From positions 1 through 21,083 of the forward strand of contig JBMOPB010000130.1 of NCBI GenBank assembly GCA_049325055.1: 21,083 nt of DNA, written 5' to 3'. Source of the DNA: BRHc4a sp049325055. GTDB taxonomy: Bacteria; Bacillota; Desulfotomaculia; Desulfotomaculales; Desulfocucumaceae. A program made the position numbers and the translations under genes. Under the pieces are notes generated by a model. That model had not been told where the DNA came from. It did no database searches and worked only from the letters and a program-made list of their open reading frames with translations. Positions 1 through 7,230 of the stretch are shown piece after piece. Positions within the stretch are counted from its first letter, which is position 1; every line of letters begins with the position of its first letter.

Positions 1-1
1 T

Positions 2-841
2 AAAAGCCGGTCGGTGGCAGAAGCAGACGGTATCCAGGTGATGACTGTGTCAGAGGCTGCAACGGTAGCAGACGTGATTCAGATACTTTTGCCGGATGAA
101 AAACATGGCGAGATCTTCCGGGAAGAGATTCTTCCCCACCTGAAAGCCGGTAATGCCCTGGTTTTTTCACACGGCTTCAATATAGTTTTCCACCAGATTG
201 TCCCTCCGGAAGACGTCGATGTGTTCATGGTGGCCCCCAAGAGTCCCGGACATCTGGTAAGGCGTATGTATGTCGAGGGTAAGGGTGTGCCTGGTCTGCT
301 GGCTGTCCACCAGAATGCCACGGGCAACGCCTACAGGCTGGGGCTGGCGTACGCCAAGGGAATAGGCTGCACCAGGGCCGGTGTTATCGAAACCACCTTC
401 AAGGAAGAAACCGAAACTGACCTCTTCGGAGAGCAGGTTGTATTGTGCGGCGGACTTACCGCGCTTATCAAGGTGGGGTTTGAAACCCTGGTGGAGGCGG
501 GCTATCAGCCTGAAATCGCATATTTTGAATGTCTGCATGAAGTCAAGCTGATTGTGGACCTTATTTATGAAGGCGGAATTTCCATGATGCGCCACTCGAT
601 AAGCGATACCGCCGAATACGGGGAAGTCACCAGAGGGCCCAGAATTGTAACTGACAGTGTAAAGGCCGAAATGAATAAGATACTTAATGAGATTCAAACT
701 GGGTCCTTCGCCAAGGAATGGATGCTAGAAAACCAGGTTAACCGCCCGCATTTCACAGCGCTGGCCAAAAAGGACAAGGAGCACCTTATTGAGCAGGTGG
801 GAGCCCAATTGCGGGCCATGATGCCCTGGCTGAAAAAATAG
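2..841 (+). CDS. ilvC: Ketol-acid reductoisomerase, 5' part missing at window edge
   Basis: IlvC converts 2-acetolactate and 2-aceto-2-hydroxybutyrate to dihydroxy acids with NAD(P)H and Mg2+, in cytoplasmic valine, leucine and isoleucine synthesis. The frame is open from base 2 and begins KSRSVAEADG, which matches the end of the Rossmann domain. About 50 residues, including the GxGxxG nucleotide loop, therefore lie upstream of the window, and the GTG at 14 is internal. Visible family motifs are the metal-ligand segment TDLFGEQ, the second acidic helix ECLHEVKLIVD and the SDTAEYG segment. The C-terminus (MMPWLKK) has the length expected for the class I enzyme of about 330 residues. No ilv or leu gene follows within the window, so ilvC is the last gene of its operon on this side. 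Identity is very secure. Confidence 0.96.
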   Translation, partial: KSRSVAEADGIQVMTVSEAATVADVIQILLPDEKHGEIFREEILPHLKAGNALVFSHGFNIVFHQIVPPEDVDVFMVAPKSPGHLVRRMYVEGKGVPGLLAVHQNATGNAYRLGLAYAKGIGCTRAGVIETTFKEETETDLFGEQVVLCGGLTALIKVGFETLVEAGYQPEIAYFECLHEVKLIVDLIYEGGISMMRHSISDTAEYGEVTRGPRIVTDSVKAEMNKILNEIQTGSFAKEWMLENQVNRPHFTALAKKDKEHLIEQVGAQLRAMMPWLKK

Positions 842-885
842 CTTTTGAATGGAAGGCCGGCTTTATTTTAATAAGGGACGGACTT

Positions 886-1143
886 TAATATCACATCCGA
901 TTCGACGAGGGGCTATCTGGCTTTTAAGCCATGGTTGGGCTAGTGAGGCATTTACAGAGGAAACGGGGAGTAAACCGATAGGCCTTACCTAAAATTTGTT
1001 TTGCCTGGGCCTACTCTACTTAAGAAGTAATTCGGGATGTGGTTGGCCTTGGGTGTGAAGGGGGGGAGGAAACCTTATTTTCCAACCTCGAAAGTATACA
1101 TGTATAGAGTGGCTCGGCGGTTCAAACCCGTCATCGCCCACCA
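886..1143 (+). ncRNA. Candidate structured RNA with tRNA-like 3' end (tmRNA-like or degenerate)
   Basis: Bases 1116-1132 form a canonical T-arm: stem GGCGG/CCGTC (one G-U pair) around loop TTCAAAC. ATCGCCC (1133-1139), discriminator A and CCA (1141-1143) follow. An intrinsic terminator starts 14 bases later, so a transcript very likely ends here. About 215 bases upstream, GATTCGACG at 899-907 matches the conserved D-loop side of tmRNA 5' ends. Two things argue against a normal tmRNA. The seven bases where the 5' acceptor strand should lie (about 886-892) do not pair with ATCGCCC, and no frame ends in an ALAA-type tag. GGGCTAT at 910-916 could pair with the acceptor strand at six of seven positions. 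A diverged tmRNA, a broken tRNA or tRNA-like relic, or another CCA-ended RNA all remain possible. The 5' boundary is a guess. Confidence 0.35.
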
Positions 1144-1156
1144 GGAAAACAAGGGA

Positions 1157-1185
1157 AGCATCGGAGTAACATCCGGTGCTTTTTT
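1157..1185 (+). terminator. Intrinsic terminator of the CCA-ended RNA
   Basis: AGCATCGGA, loop GTAACA and TCCGGTGCT make a nine-pair stem with one G-U pair. A run of six T follows. It starts 14 bases after the CCA at 1141-1143 and is the main reason to think a real transcript ends there. Confidence 0.85.
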
Positions 1186-1292
1186 GCGTTGTCGCCCTTT
1201 TTTAATGTATAGGACATATAGCCCGCCACCACTTATTTCCATAAACATATTCAGGCTTGGCTTAAAATGTGTAAATGTATTCGTCCAAAGCA

Positions 1293-1319
1293 CCGGCCCG
1301 CCTGTTTAAGGCGGGCCGG
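1293..1319. terminator. GC-rich 10-bp hairpin, probable terminator or barrier
   Basis: CCGGCCCGCC and GGCGGGCCGG pair perfectly around a seven-base loop. No good T-run follows on either strand (TTATCTAT on plus, TGCTTTGG on minus). It lies between the CCA-ended RNA and the end of the minus-strand Spo0E-like gene, so it may separate these converging units. The remaining sequence between 1186 and 1367 shows no gene. Confidence 0.5.
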
Positions 1320-1367
1320 TTATCTATAGCGGGAGGGTGAGGTATTACCGGAATAAGTAACTTCAAC

Positions 1368-1526
1368 TTATAATGCAAATTCTTTTTGAATCCGGACAAT
1401 AATCTCATCAAGTTTTTTGCTCTGCTTGAGAACTTCGGGGTGCAGCAGTCCGTACTTTTCAGTCATGGTTTCCAGGCGGTGACGTTCGATTACCAGCTTG
1501 ATCCGGAGTGTGTACTGATTTTTCAT
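1368..1526 (-). CDS. Spo0E-like sporulation regulatory protein (aspartyl-phosphate phosphatase family)
   Basis: This 52-residue gene begins MKNQYTLRIK. It reads as the Spo0E family helical hairpin: a first helix with IERHRLETM, the turn KYGLLHPEVL, and a second helix with SKKLDEII. Family members remove phosphate from Spo0A~P or related response regulators in the cytoplasm and so delay sporulation. The signature SQELD appears here as SKKLD, keeping the Ser, Leu and Asp. The ATG at 1524-1526 has a GGGGGTGA ribosome binding site about six bases upstream. The flanking DNA at 1530-1640 is AT-rich, as in a promoter region, but no single promoter stands out. It is probably transcribed alone, since the terminator at 1680-1713 separates it from the next minus-strand gene. 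Which regulator it acts on cannot be read from the sequence. Confidence 0.85.
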   Translation of the reverse strand: MKNQYTLRIKLVIERHRLETMTEKYGLLHPEVLKQSKKLDEIIVRIQKEFAL

Positions 1527-1679
1527 TAGGGTCACCCCCAAAAAGATCTTTAATAAAAACTATCAGTTATTTTTTACAAAATTGTTACAAAAGGATAACG
1601 ATTTGTTTAATAAGTTGAAAATAGAAAAATTGTATTGGTTATTGCAGACAGGGTGCTGGAGTCTCTGGTGACCGGCATG

Positions 1680-1713
1680 AAAAAAGACGGTTAAACTCTT
1701 TACCGTCTTTTTT
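1680..1713. terminator. Bidirectional intrinsic terminator
   Basis: AAAAAAGACGGT and ACCGTCTTTTTT form a perfect 12-pair stem around a ten-base loop, with A and T runs that work in both directions. On the minus strand it ends the transcript of the 247-residue membrane protein gene that stops at 1762. Between it and the Spo0E-like gene (1527-1679) only AT-rich sequence is seen. Confidence 0.9.
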
Positions 1714-1761
1714 AAACAAAGTATATGATTCTGGATTTTGCTGCCCGTCAGGGCGGCTATT

Positions 1762-2505
1762 TTAGTACAGTAGCCTTGTGTTCTGCAGGTAGTCGGAAAT
1801 GAACTCCTCACCCCTGAATACATGAAATTTGGTCTCAATGTAGTCGGGCATGTAGGTCAGGTTGTTAACCAGTATCCTTACCATGAAATTCCTTATGGCC
1901 GTTCCCGGATCGGACAGGTTTTTTCCAAATACCTTTTCCATGGGGGAATAACAGGTTTCAAAGGCGCTGCTTGCATCCTGGGGCATTGAGTGTGAAATGA
2001 CCAGTATCTCGGTGTATTTTCTTTCCAGGTAGGTGCCGACGTTTCCGGCCATGAACTTCATGCCGCTTTCGTCAAAAAGGTCCAGGCTTTCTTCCAGTGT
2101 AATCGTCCCGGACCAGTAATCAATCCAGCGGTTTTCCCGTGATATTGATTTCTGGCTTGTTTTTGCGGTTTTAATAATAATGGCATCACTTTCCCGGGTA
2201 ATTTCAATTTCAGTTGATTTTCCGGTAATCTTGCAATACCCGTTTCCAGAGCCTGTCCTGGAAAGGGATATTATTTTCCTGAAATTGACCAGTATTTCCG
2301 ACCTGAACTGTACGGAAGAAAGATTTCCAAGGGATGCCAGCATGCTGTCCAGCAGTTCCCGTACGTCTGCCCCGTAAGGGACCGGGCGGAAAAGAACTAT
2401 ATCCTTGCTTTTGCTTAAGGAAAACATTGACTTTATTTTCAGGATCAGAATGGCGGCCAGCGCCAGTATTACGAGAAGCACGGGCAGGAAAAGAATTCTC
2501 GCCAT
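1762..2505 (-). CDS. Membrane-anchored protein of unknown function
   Basis: The 247-residue product starts MARILFLPVLLVIL. One hydrophobic segment (about residues 4-24) is followed by a basic stretch (KIKSMFSLSKSK), which suggests an N-terminal anchor with the soluble part inside by the positive-inside rule. The soluble region mixes strands and helices, with no cysteine pattern, Walker motif or catalytic signature I recognise. AGGAG about ten bases before the ATG supports the start. The gene begins 29 bases after the stop of the next upstream minus-strand gene, so the two are almost certainly cotranscribed, and the terminator at 1680-1713 follows. That neighbour also has one N-terminal membrane segment, so they may work together at the membrane. 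No function is assigned. Confidence 0.8.
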   Translation of the reverse strand: MARILFLPVLLVILALAAILILKIKSMFSLSKSKDIVLFRPVPYGADVRELLDSMLASLGNLSSVQFRSEILVNFRKIISLSRTGSGNGYCKITGKSTEIEITRESDAIIIKTAKTSQKSISRENRWIDYWSGTITLEESLDLFDESGMKFMAGNVGTYLERKYTEILVISHSMPQDASSAFETCYSPMEKVFGKNLSDPGTAIRNFMVRILVNNLTYMPDYIETKFHVFRGEEFISDYLQNTRLLY

Positions 2506-2534
2506 TTTGTCACTTCGCTCCTGTCATTTCTTTT

Positions 2535-3059
2535 TTATTGCCGCTCCCCCTTGTCCCCTCTCATATCTCCCGGCCGGACAAGCACTTTAACGTTGTCGGG
2601 AAGTGTGGGGAGAGTCACCTCCATAGGGTCGCTTATATAATCCCTCTTCTCTGCGTCTCTGAAAAAACCCTGAAGCCGTACCGTTTTGCCATACTGGTAA
2701 AGGTATGCGAAATTTGCTTCAAGGTCAAAATACCCGGCACAGGCCTGGCCATCCTTCAATCTGGCCGGGAGGACCGGTGTCGAATAAGACTTGCCGTCCT
2801 TTACCGGCACCACCACCCTTTTCCCTTCCGGGGTGATTACTCCAAAAAGAGTAAGGGTTAAAGGCTTTCTCCCGTTGTTAACCGCAGTAATAGAAAGTAT
2901 ATTTTTGCTTAAGCCGGCCTCTTCCCCCTGCTGCATCGTAACCTTTATATTGATGCGGTTTAAAGAAATGTAATGGTGCAGGGTGAAAGTTGAAATTATG
3001 GCGGCGTATATGGCTATTATTTCTAAAATCCACTCATTGGGGTCGAAGGGCATTTCCAA
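2535..3059 (-). CDS. Small membrane protein with extra domain of likely beta fold, unknown function
   Basis: The product is 174 residues. Residues about 9-27 (WILEIIAIYAAIISTFTL) form a single membrane helix. The rest alternates short strands and turns, with phrases such as NILSITAVNNGRKPLTLTLFG that resemble an immunoglobulin-like beta sandwich. That resemblance comes from strand pattern only. The C-terminus is charged and probably disordered. The gene lies 29 bases upstream of the 247-residue membrane protein gene and 157 bases downstream of the coiled-coil secreted protein gene, all on the minus strand. No family was recognised. Confidence 0.75.
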   Translation of the reverse strand: MEMPFDPNEWILEIIAIYAAIISTFTLHHYISLNRINIKVTMQQGEEAGLSKNILSITAVNNGRKPLTLTLFGVITPEGKRVVVPVKDGKSYSTPVLPARLKDGQACAGYFDLEANFAYLYQYGKTVRLQGFFRDAEKRDYISDPMEVTLPTLPDNVKVLVRPGDMRGDKGERQ

Positions 3060-3216
3060 GACCTCCGCAGTCAGGCCCGTTGGTTTATTCCTACAATCAT
3101 TTTTATTCGCCCCCCGGTTTGGGATAACCTTTAACAGGAGTTAAAAAAATTTTAACAGCAGTATGCCATTCTGGAATGTTTTACATGACTTATGGTAGGA
3201 TTAATTAATCAGTTGC

Positions 3217-4341
3217 TTAAAAGGATAAGGTTATGACGACCTTCCTGTCCCCAATATCTATCTTGGAGACTTTATAAAGCCTCATGGCATCCGGCAGGGG
3301 CAGGCTGAACCCGGTGTCACCGGCAAGATCGCCGAGCACGTTGCCGGTGACGGGTATGCCGTCGATGCTAAGTGACTTTGGATCAAGCCTGACAGTGCTG
3401 GACTGGCCTGTGGGGACCAGTGTTCCTCCCAGTGTGAAAGTTGAAGAGGAGTTGCCGTCTTTTCCGGTGAGGGCGAACATCCCGGGCGACAGTTTTACCG
3501 AAAGATCCCTAAGTCTCTCATCCCCGGATTCCTGAAGTGAGCCGTTCAGTTTGTTTTCGGATACTTCCAGGGATATGCCGCCGATATTCATGGTGATCCT
3601 GTCCGGCTCGACGTGGTGCCAGGGGAACTTTGCCATGGCGCCGGTGAAGAAATCAATCAGGTTAAGGGTATGGAGAAATTTTCTTTCCAGATCCTCCACC
3701 TTCTGGGCCAGGTCCATGGAAGTTCTTTTTAATTGTTCAAAGTATTCCACCCGCAGTTCTGCCAGTGTTTTTATCTCGTTTATCTGGTTTTCCAGGGACT
3801 TGTTTTGATGATCCAGCAGGTTCAGGGCATCCATCAGCCTTTCTTCCTTTTTCAGGGAGTCTGAGCACGCTTCCTCCGCCTCCCTGTATGATTTGACCTG
3901 CTGGCCCAGAATGAGGGAAACCATCATTGATCTGTTGGCCAGGTCTGACATGCTTTCAGACCCTATTATAATGTCAATGAGGCTCCAGTAGCCGTGGCGG
4001 TATTGAAAGTTCAGCCAGGGGGCGATTTTCTTAATGCTTTGTTTTTTTGCCTCCAGCGACTTGTTATACTGGTCCAGGGCTTCATCTCTCATTTCCCTGG
4101 TCCTGGACATTTCTTTTTCAATAATGCCCTTTTGTTGGAGGGCCTTCTTTTGTTTCAGGTCCAGCGCCAGTATTTCCTGGGCCAGTAAGTTTGCGTCCGC
4201 TTCGAGGCTGGAAATGGCCTGTCGGTATTTTCCCCTTTCATTTGCCGTTTCCGGGGCGGCAAAACGCGGGTTTGCAACGAGGCAGACAACAAACAGCGCT
4301 AATGATATTATTGCGGCAGTTTTCACTGAACGGCCCGGCAA
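3217..4341 (-). CDS. Secreted coiled-coil protein with PcsB/CwlO-type N-terminal region, no hydrolase domain
   Basis: The 374-residue product has a signal peptide or anchor (about 8-24, IISLALFVVCLVANP). Two coiled coils (about 38-105 and 150-228) flank a hinge, WLNFQYRHGYWSLIDIIIG at about 109-127 continuing to SMSDLANR. In PcsB and CwlO-type proteins the equivalent hinge reads like YxxGxxSYLExLLGSxSFSDFxxR, and that coiled coil is handled by FtsEX to switch a peptidoglycan hydrolase. Here the C-terminal 130 residues look beta-rich and lack NlpC/P60, CHAP or M23 catalytic motifs, so a structural or activator role is more likely than hydrolysis. The start is TTG (4339-4341), with GGAAG eight bases upstream. 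The CwlO-like reading is inference from the hinge pattern; no ftsE or ftsX is in the window. Confidence 0.8.
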   Translation of the reverse strand: MPGRSVKTAAIISLALFVVCLVANPRFAAPETANERGKYRQAISSLEADANLLAQEILALDLKQKKALQQKGIIEKEMSRTREMRDEALDQYNKSLEAKKQSIKKIAPWLNFQYRHGYWSLIDIIIGSESMSDLANRSMMVSLILGQQVKSYREAEEACSDSLKKEERLMDALNLLDHQNKSLENQINEIKTLAELRVEYFEQLKRTSMDLAQKVEDLERKFLHTLNLIDFFTGAMAKFPWHHVEPDRITMNIGGISLEVSENKLNGSLQESGDERLRDLSVKLSPGMFALTGKDGNSSSTFTLGGTLVPTGQSSTVRLDPKSLSIDGIPVTGNVLGDLAGDTGFSLPLPDAMRLYKVSKIDIGDRKVVITLSF

Positions 4342-4476
4342 ATCAGTTACTTCCTTTCGGGATTCAAGTTCGGCTTTTTTTACGTCCGAAGGGCGGCAGC
4401 CCCTTTTTATAGTTAGTTTACTCTACCTTCGACGGCATTTAAATACTTTATTTTTATTACCAGGCGGTGTTCAGCC

Positions 4477-4614
4477 ATGTCCGCACAGCACCTGATAATC
4501 GAGGGGTTACTGGAGCATCCGGCCAACGTGCTGATGGCCAGGGTGGGGGCAAGTGTGGGCTGGGATTTCATGATGCTTTTCGACGATATTGCTGAGGCCG
4601 GTTTTAGGGTATAA
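4477..4614 (+). CDS. Small ORF of 45 residues, uncertain
   Basis: The frame begins MSAQHLIIEGLLEHP and ends FDDIAEAGFRV. It has an AGGCGGTG ribosome-binding-like sequence seven bases before the ATG, and third codon positions are rich in G and C, like the neighbouring real genes. It ends 67 bases before the trmK start. Its final codons overlap a TATAAT (4610-4615) that could be the -10 of a trmK promoter, although no good -35 was found. I do not recognise the peptide. It could be a real small protein, a gene remnant, or chance. Confidence 0.35.
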   Translation: MSAQHLIIEGLLEHPANVLMARVGASVGWDFMMLFDDIAEAGFRV

Positions 4615-4681
4615 TTTACGGTATCAGGACAGTTTTTTTCAAATGCCGGTATAAAATGTGAATCGAGGAGGCCTGAGCTTC

Positions 4682-5398
4682 TTGCAACTGACTCCAAGGC
4701 TGGCGGCGGTGGCAGCTTTCATACCGCCGGGCGCCAGAGTGGCCGACATAGGCACGGATCACGCGTTGCTTCCCGTATACCTTGTGGAAAACAAAAAGTT
4801 ACCCGGAGTTATAGCCACCGACCTCAATGAGAAACCTTATCTTGCCGCATGCCGGCAGGTGCAGGCATCCAATGCCGGCCACAGTGTGGAGGTAAGGAAA
4901 GGCGACGGCCTTGAGGCCATCCGGCCCGGTGAGGTGGATGTAATAGTCATAGCAGGTATGGGAGGCAACACAATAATAGGGATACTGGAAAGGTCCCCGG
5001 CTGTACTGGCCGGGGTAAGCCGCCTGGTGCTTCAGCCCATGGCGGACCCGGGGCCCCTCAGAATCTGGCTTGCCCGCAACGGCTGGCGCCTTGTTGACGA
5101 GGAGCTGGTAAAGGAAATGGACAGGTTTTATGTGATTATGGCGGCGGAGCCTGGTAACGATACCCAGGGGGACAGTCTTCTGCAGGAAATAGGCCCGCTG
5201 ATCGTCAGAAAAAGCAGTCCGGTACTGATTGAATACCTGGAGAAGATAAGGGAAGACTACCAGAGGGTTTTGAGCGGGCTGGCCAGGAGCAGGACTGAGG
5301 AGTCAATGGAAAAAGCCGTCGAGATGACTAAAAAGCTTGCTGGAATAAAGGAGTTGATATTACGTTGCAGGCAAAGTGCAGAGAAATTTTCCAGGTGA
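4682..5398 (+). CDS. trmK: tRNA (adenine(22)-N1)-methyltransferase
   Basis: TrmK uses S-adenosylmethionine to methylate N1 of A22 in the D-loop of tRNAs. The 238-residue product has the family start (LTPRLAAVAAFIPPGARVAD), the SAM-binding loop VADIGTDHALLP, acidic TDLNEKP on strand 2, KGDGLEAI, and the diagnostic IAGMGGNTI in the NPPY-like position. A longer frame opens with GTG at 4658, but AGGAGG at 4666-4671 lies inside that extension and ten bases before TTG 4682, so TTG is preferred. A helical C-terminal extension (about the last 80 residues) is usual for the family. The gene overlaps the start of nif3 by 34 bases, a pairing common in Firmicutes. Confidence 0.92.
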   Translation: MQLTPRLAAVAAFIPPGARVADIGTDHALLPVYLVENKKLPGVIATDLNEKPYLAACRQVQASNAGHSVEVRKGDGLEAIRPGEVDVIVIAGMGGNTIIGILERSPAVLAGVSRLVLQPMADPGPLRIWLARNGWRLVDEELVKEMDRFYVIMAAEPGNDTQGDSLLQEIGPLIVRKSSPVLIEYLEKIREDYQRVLSGLARSRTEESMEKAVEMTKKLAGIKELILRCRQSAEKFSR

Positions 5399-6480
5399 TT
5401 GAGGAGATTTCTCCTTCGGAATTGGCCGAGGACTGGGACAACTGCGGCCTTCAGGTGGGTGACCCGGAAAAAATGGCGGAAAGGGTTCTCCTGGCCCTGG
5501 ATATGGATGAGGCTGTACTTTCCGAGGCCGTGGAAAGGGGGGCGGGCCTCGTTATCACCCATCATCCTTTAATTTTTAAGGGGATAAAGCAGCTAAGGGA
5601 GGACCGCCCCCAGGGGAGACTGCTGGCAAAAATAATCAGGTCCGGGATAACCGTTTACTCGGCGCACACAAACCTTGACAGCGCCGAGGGGGGCGTAAGC
5701 GCAGCCCTGGCTGAAAAACTGAGGCTTACAGATATCAGGGTGTTAAGGTCCGGTGGTGAAAAGTACCTGAAGCTGGTGGTTTTTGTTCCGGTGGATGACT
5801 GCGACAGGGTACGGGAAGCCATAGCCGGGGCCGGGGCCGGGTGGATCGGAAACTATAACGAATGCACCTTTATGGTCAGGGGGACCGGCACCTTCAGGCC
5901 CCTGGAGGGGACAAACCCTTACATTGGAAGCACCGGCCGGCTGGAAAAGGTGGACGAGTTAAGGCTGGAAACTATATTGCCGGCCAGATTGTCCGGCCGG
6001 GTAATAAGGGCAATGCTGGCGGCGCATCCCTACGAGGAAGTTGCCTACGACCTTTATCCCCTGGAGAACAGGCCGGTTAACTCAGGTTTAGGCAGGGTGG
6101 GAAAGCTGCAGGAATCCGTAATGCTTGAGGAATTTGCCCGCAGGGTAAAGGATGCGCTGCGGGTTGCCGCTGTCCGCCTTGGAGGGCCGCCCGCCGGCAC
6201 TGTCCGCACGGTAGCTGTATGTGGCGGATCCGGTGGAGACTTCTGGCCCCTGGCCCTTAATGCCGGGGCAGATGTGCTTGTAACCGGCGATATAGGATAT
6301 CATGCGGCCAGGGATATTCTGTCTGCGGGGATTAGCTTTGTCGACGCGGGGCATTATGGCACCGAAAGGGTTGTCCTGGAACCGCTGGCCCGGAGCCTGG
6401 GGGACCGCTGCCGGGAAAGGGGCCTGGAGGTTGAATTCATGGTTTCTTCGTTGAATGTAGACCCCTTTTCTTATATATAA
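5365..6480 (+). CDS. Nif3-like dinuclear metal center protein (YqfO type, with inserted middle domain)
   Basis: The 371-residue product belongs to the Nif3/DUF34 family, hexameric proteins with a two-metal site whose cellular role is unsettled; GTP cyclohydrolase-like activity has been proposed. Metal-ligand motifs are visible: ITHHPLIFKG near residue 65, AHTNLD near 100, and the C-terminal DAGHYGTE near 330. Between the two Nif3 halves lies an insert (about 135-230, starting LKLVVFVPVDDCDRV) of the PII/CutA-like kind. Its length matches the roughly 370-residue YqfO subgroup rather than the short 250-residue form. The start is TTG at 5365 with AAGGAG 11 bases upstream, and the N-terminus (IFQVIEEISPSELAEDWDNCGLQVG-type) fits the family. 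It overlaps trmK and is translated from the same message. No clear terminator follows. Confidence 0.93.
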   Translation: MQAKCREIFQVIEEISPSELAEDWDNCGLQVGDPEKMAERVLLALDMDEAVLSEAVERGAGLVITHHPLIFKGIKQLREDRPQGRLLAKIIRSGITVYSAHTNLDSAEGGVSAALAEKLRLTDIRVLRSGGEKYLKLVVFVPVDDCDRVREAIAGAGAGWIGNYNECTFMVRGTGTFRPLEGTNPYIGSTGRLEKVDELRLETILPARLSGRVIRAMLAAHPYEEVAYDLYPLENRPVNSGLGRVGKLQESVMLEEFARRVKDALRVAAVRLGGPPAGTVRTVAVCGGSGGDFWPLALNAGADVLVTGDIGYHAARDILSAGISFVDAGHYGTERVVLEPLARSLGDRCRERGLEVEFMVSSLNVDPFSYI

Positions 6481-6535
6481 TATCCCGTTTTTAAAATCGG
6501 CTTTGTATTAAGTCATTCCGGCTCCGGGGACCGTT

Positions 6536-7228
6536 TTAAGTACTTACGGGCAGTGGTTTGCTCAACAGCATATGGCCGTTCATGGTCTCCGTCCTGGACC
6601 CGTCAATCAGTATGTCTAAAAATTTTATTTCCTTGTACAGGGACAGTGTTTTCACTATAGACACAAGAACCATTTCTTCAACCGCGGACCCTGTTCCCCG
6701 TTTAATCCTCAGATTGGCCACGTCTATCGTGGCCAGTTCATTTTCATGGGTGAAATTCCTCAGGTACACGTTCTGGCCGGTGAATTCCGAGAGCTTGAGG
6801 AACAGCTCCCTGAGGGCCACCTTTCTTATGTCATCTATGGGGTAGTCGATTTTTTTCAGTTCCTCCCTGATGCACAGTTCACCTGCACAAACGCAGAAAA
6901 TTTTCACGTATACCTCGTGGACTACCAGTTCATCCCCGGGGATCAAAGTGGTTGACAGATTGTCTTCGGTTATATCATCAGCCCTTGCATGGTACCTTGC
7001 AGCTATATCCTCAATGCTTTCTGCCGGGCGGACGGTGTGATAGTAGTGATAGTAACTGTGCTCGAGGGGTATCTCCAGCCTTTGCCCGTGTCTTATCCGG
7101 TGGCTTTCCAGCCCGTTGAGGGCGGCAATTTCAAAAGAACTGCTGTTGTATCTGCGGGCCAGGCCCGCCAGTGTATCGTGAGGTTCAACTATATACGGGA
7201 TGGTATATTTAAATTTGCTCTGTCTCAT
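6536..7228 (-). CDS. LysM-LysM-GerMN protein, probably spore or cell-wall associated
   Basis: The 230-residue product has two LysM modules (about 10-54 and 62-106; for example VEPHDTLAGLARRYN and VRPAESIEDIAARYH), which bind peptidoglycan or related glycans. A C-terminal GerMN domain follows (about 110-230). GerMN landmarks are ATIDVANL, GSAVEEMVLVSIVKTL and ILIDGSRTETMNGH. GerMN occurs in spore germination and sporulation proteins. There is no signal peptide or membrane segment, so the protein would stay in the cytoplasm of the cell that makes it; in a spore former this fits action in the mother cell on the outside of the forespore (inference). The start lies two bases after the amidase stop, with GGGGG serving as ribosome binding site, so it is translationally tied to the amidase. 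Confidence 0.88.
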   Translation of the reverse strand: MRQSKFKYTIPYIVEPHDTLAGLARRYNSSSFEIAALNGLESHRIRHGQRLEIPLEHSYYHYYHTVRPAESIEDIAARYHARADDITEDNLSTTLIPGDELVVHEVYVKIFCVCAGELCIREELKKIDYPIDDIRKVALRELFLKLSEFTGQNVYLRNFTHENELATIDVANLRIKRGTGSAVEEMVLVSIVKTLSLYKEIKFLDILIDGSRTETMNGHMLLSKPLPVST

Positions 7229-7230
7229 AT

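Noticed and set aside
886..1143. Permuted two-piece tmRNA or RNase P RNA
   Set aside because: A permuted tmRNA would need the 5' half after the CCA, but a terminator follows directly. AGTAAACCGAT loosely resembles an RNase P segment, but the other conserved RNase P blocks are absent.
1037..1309. 90-codon plus-strand reading frame across the CCA-ended RNA
   Set aside because: It runs through the T-arm, CCA and terminator, has no ribosome binding site and no protein-like composition.
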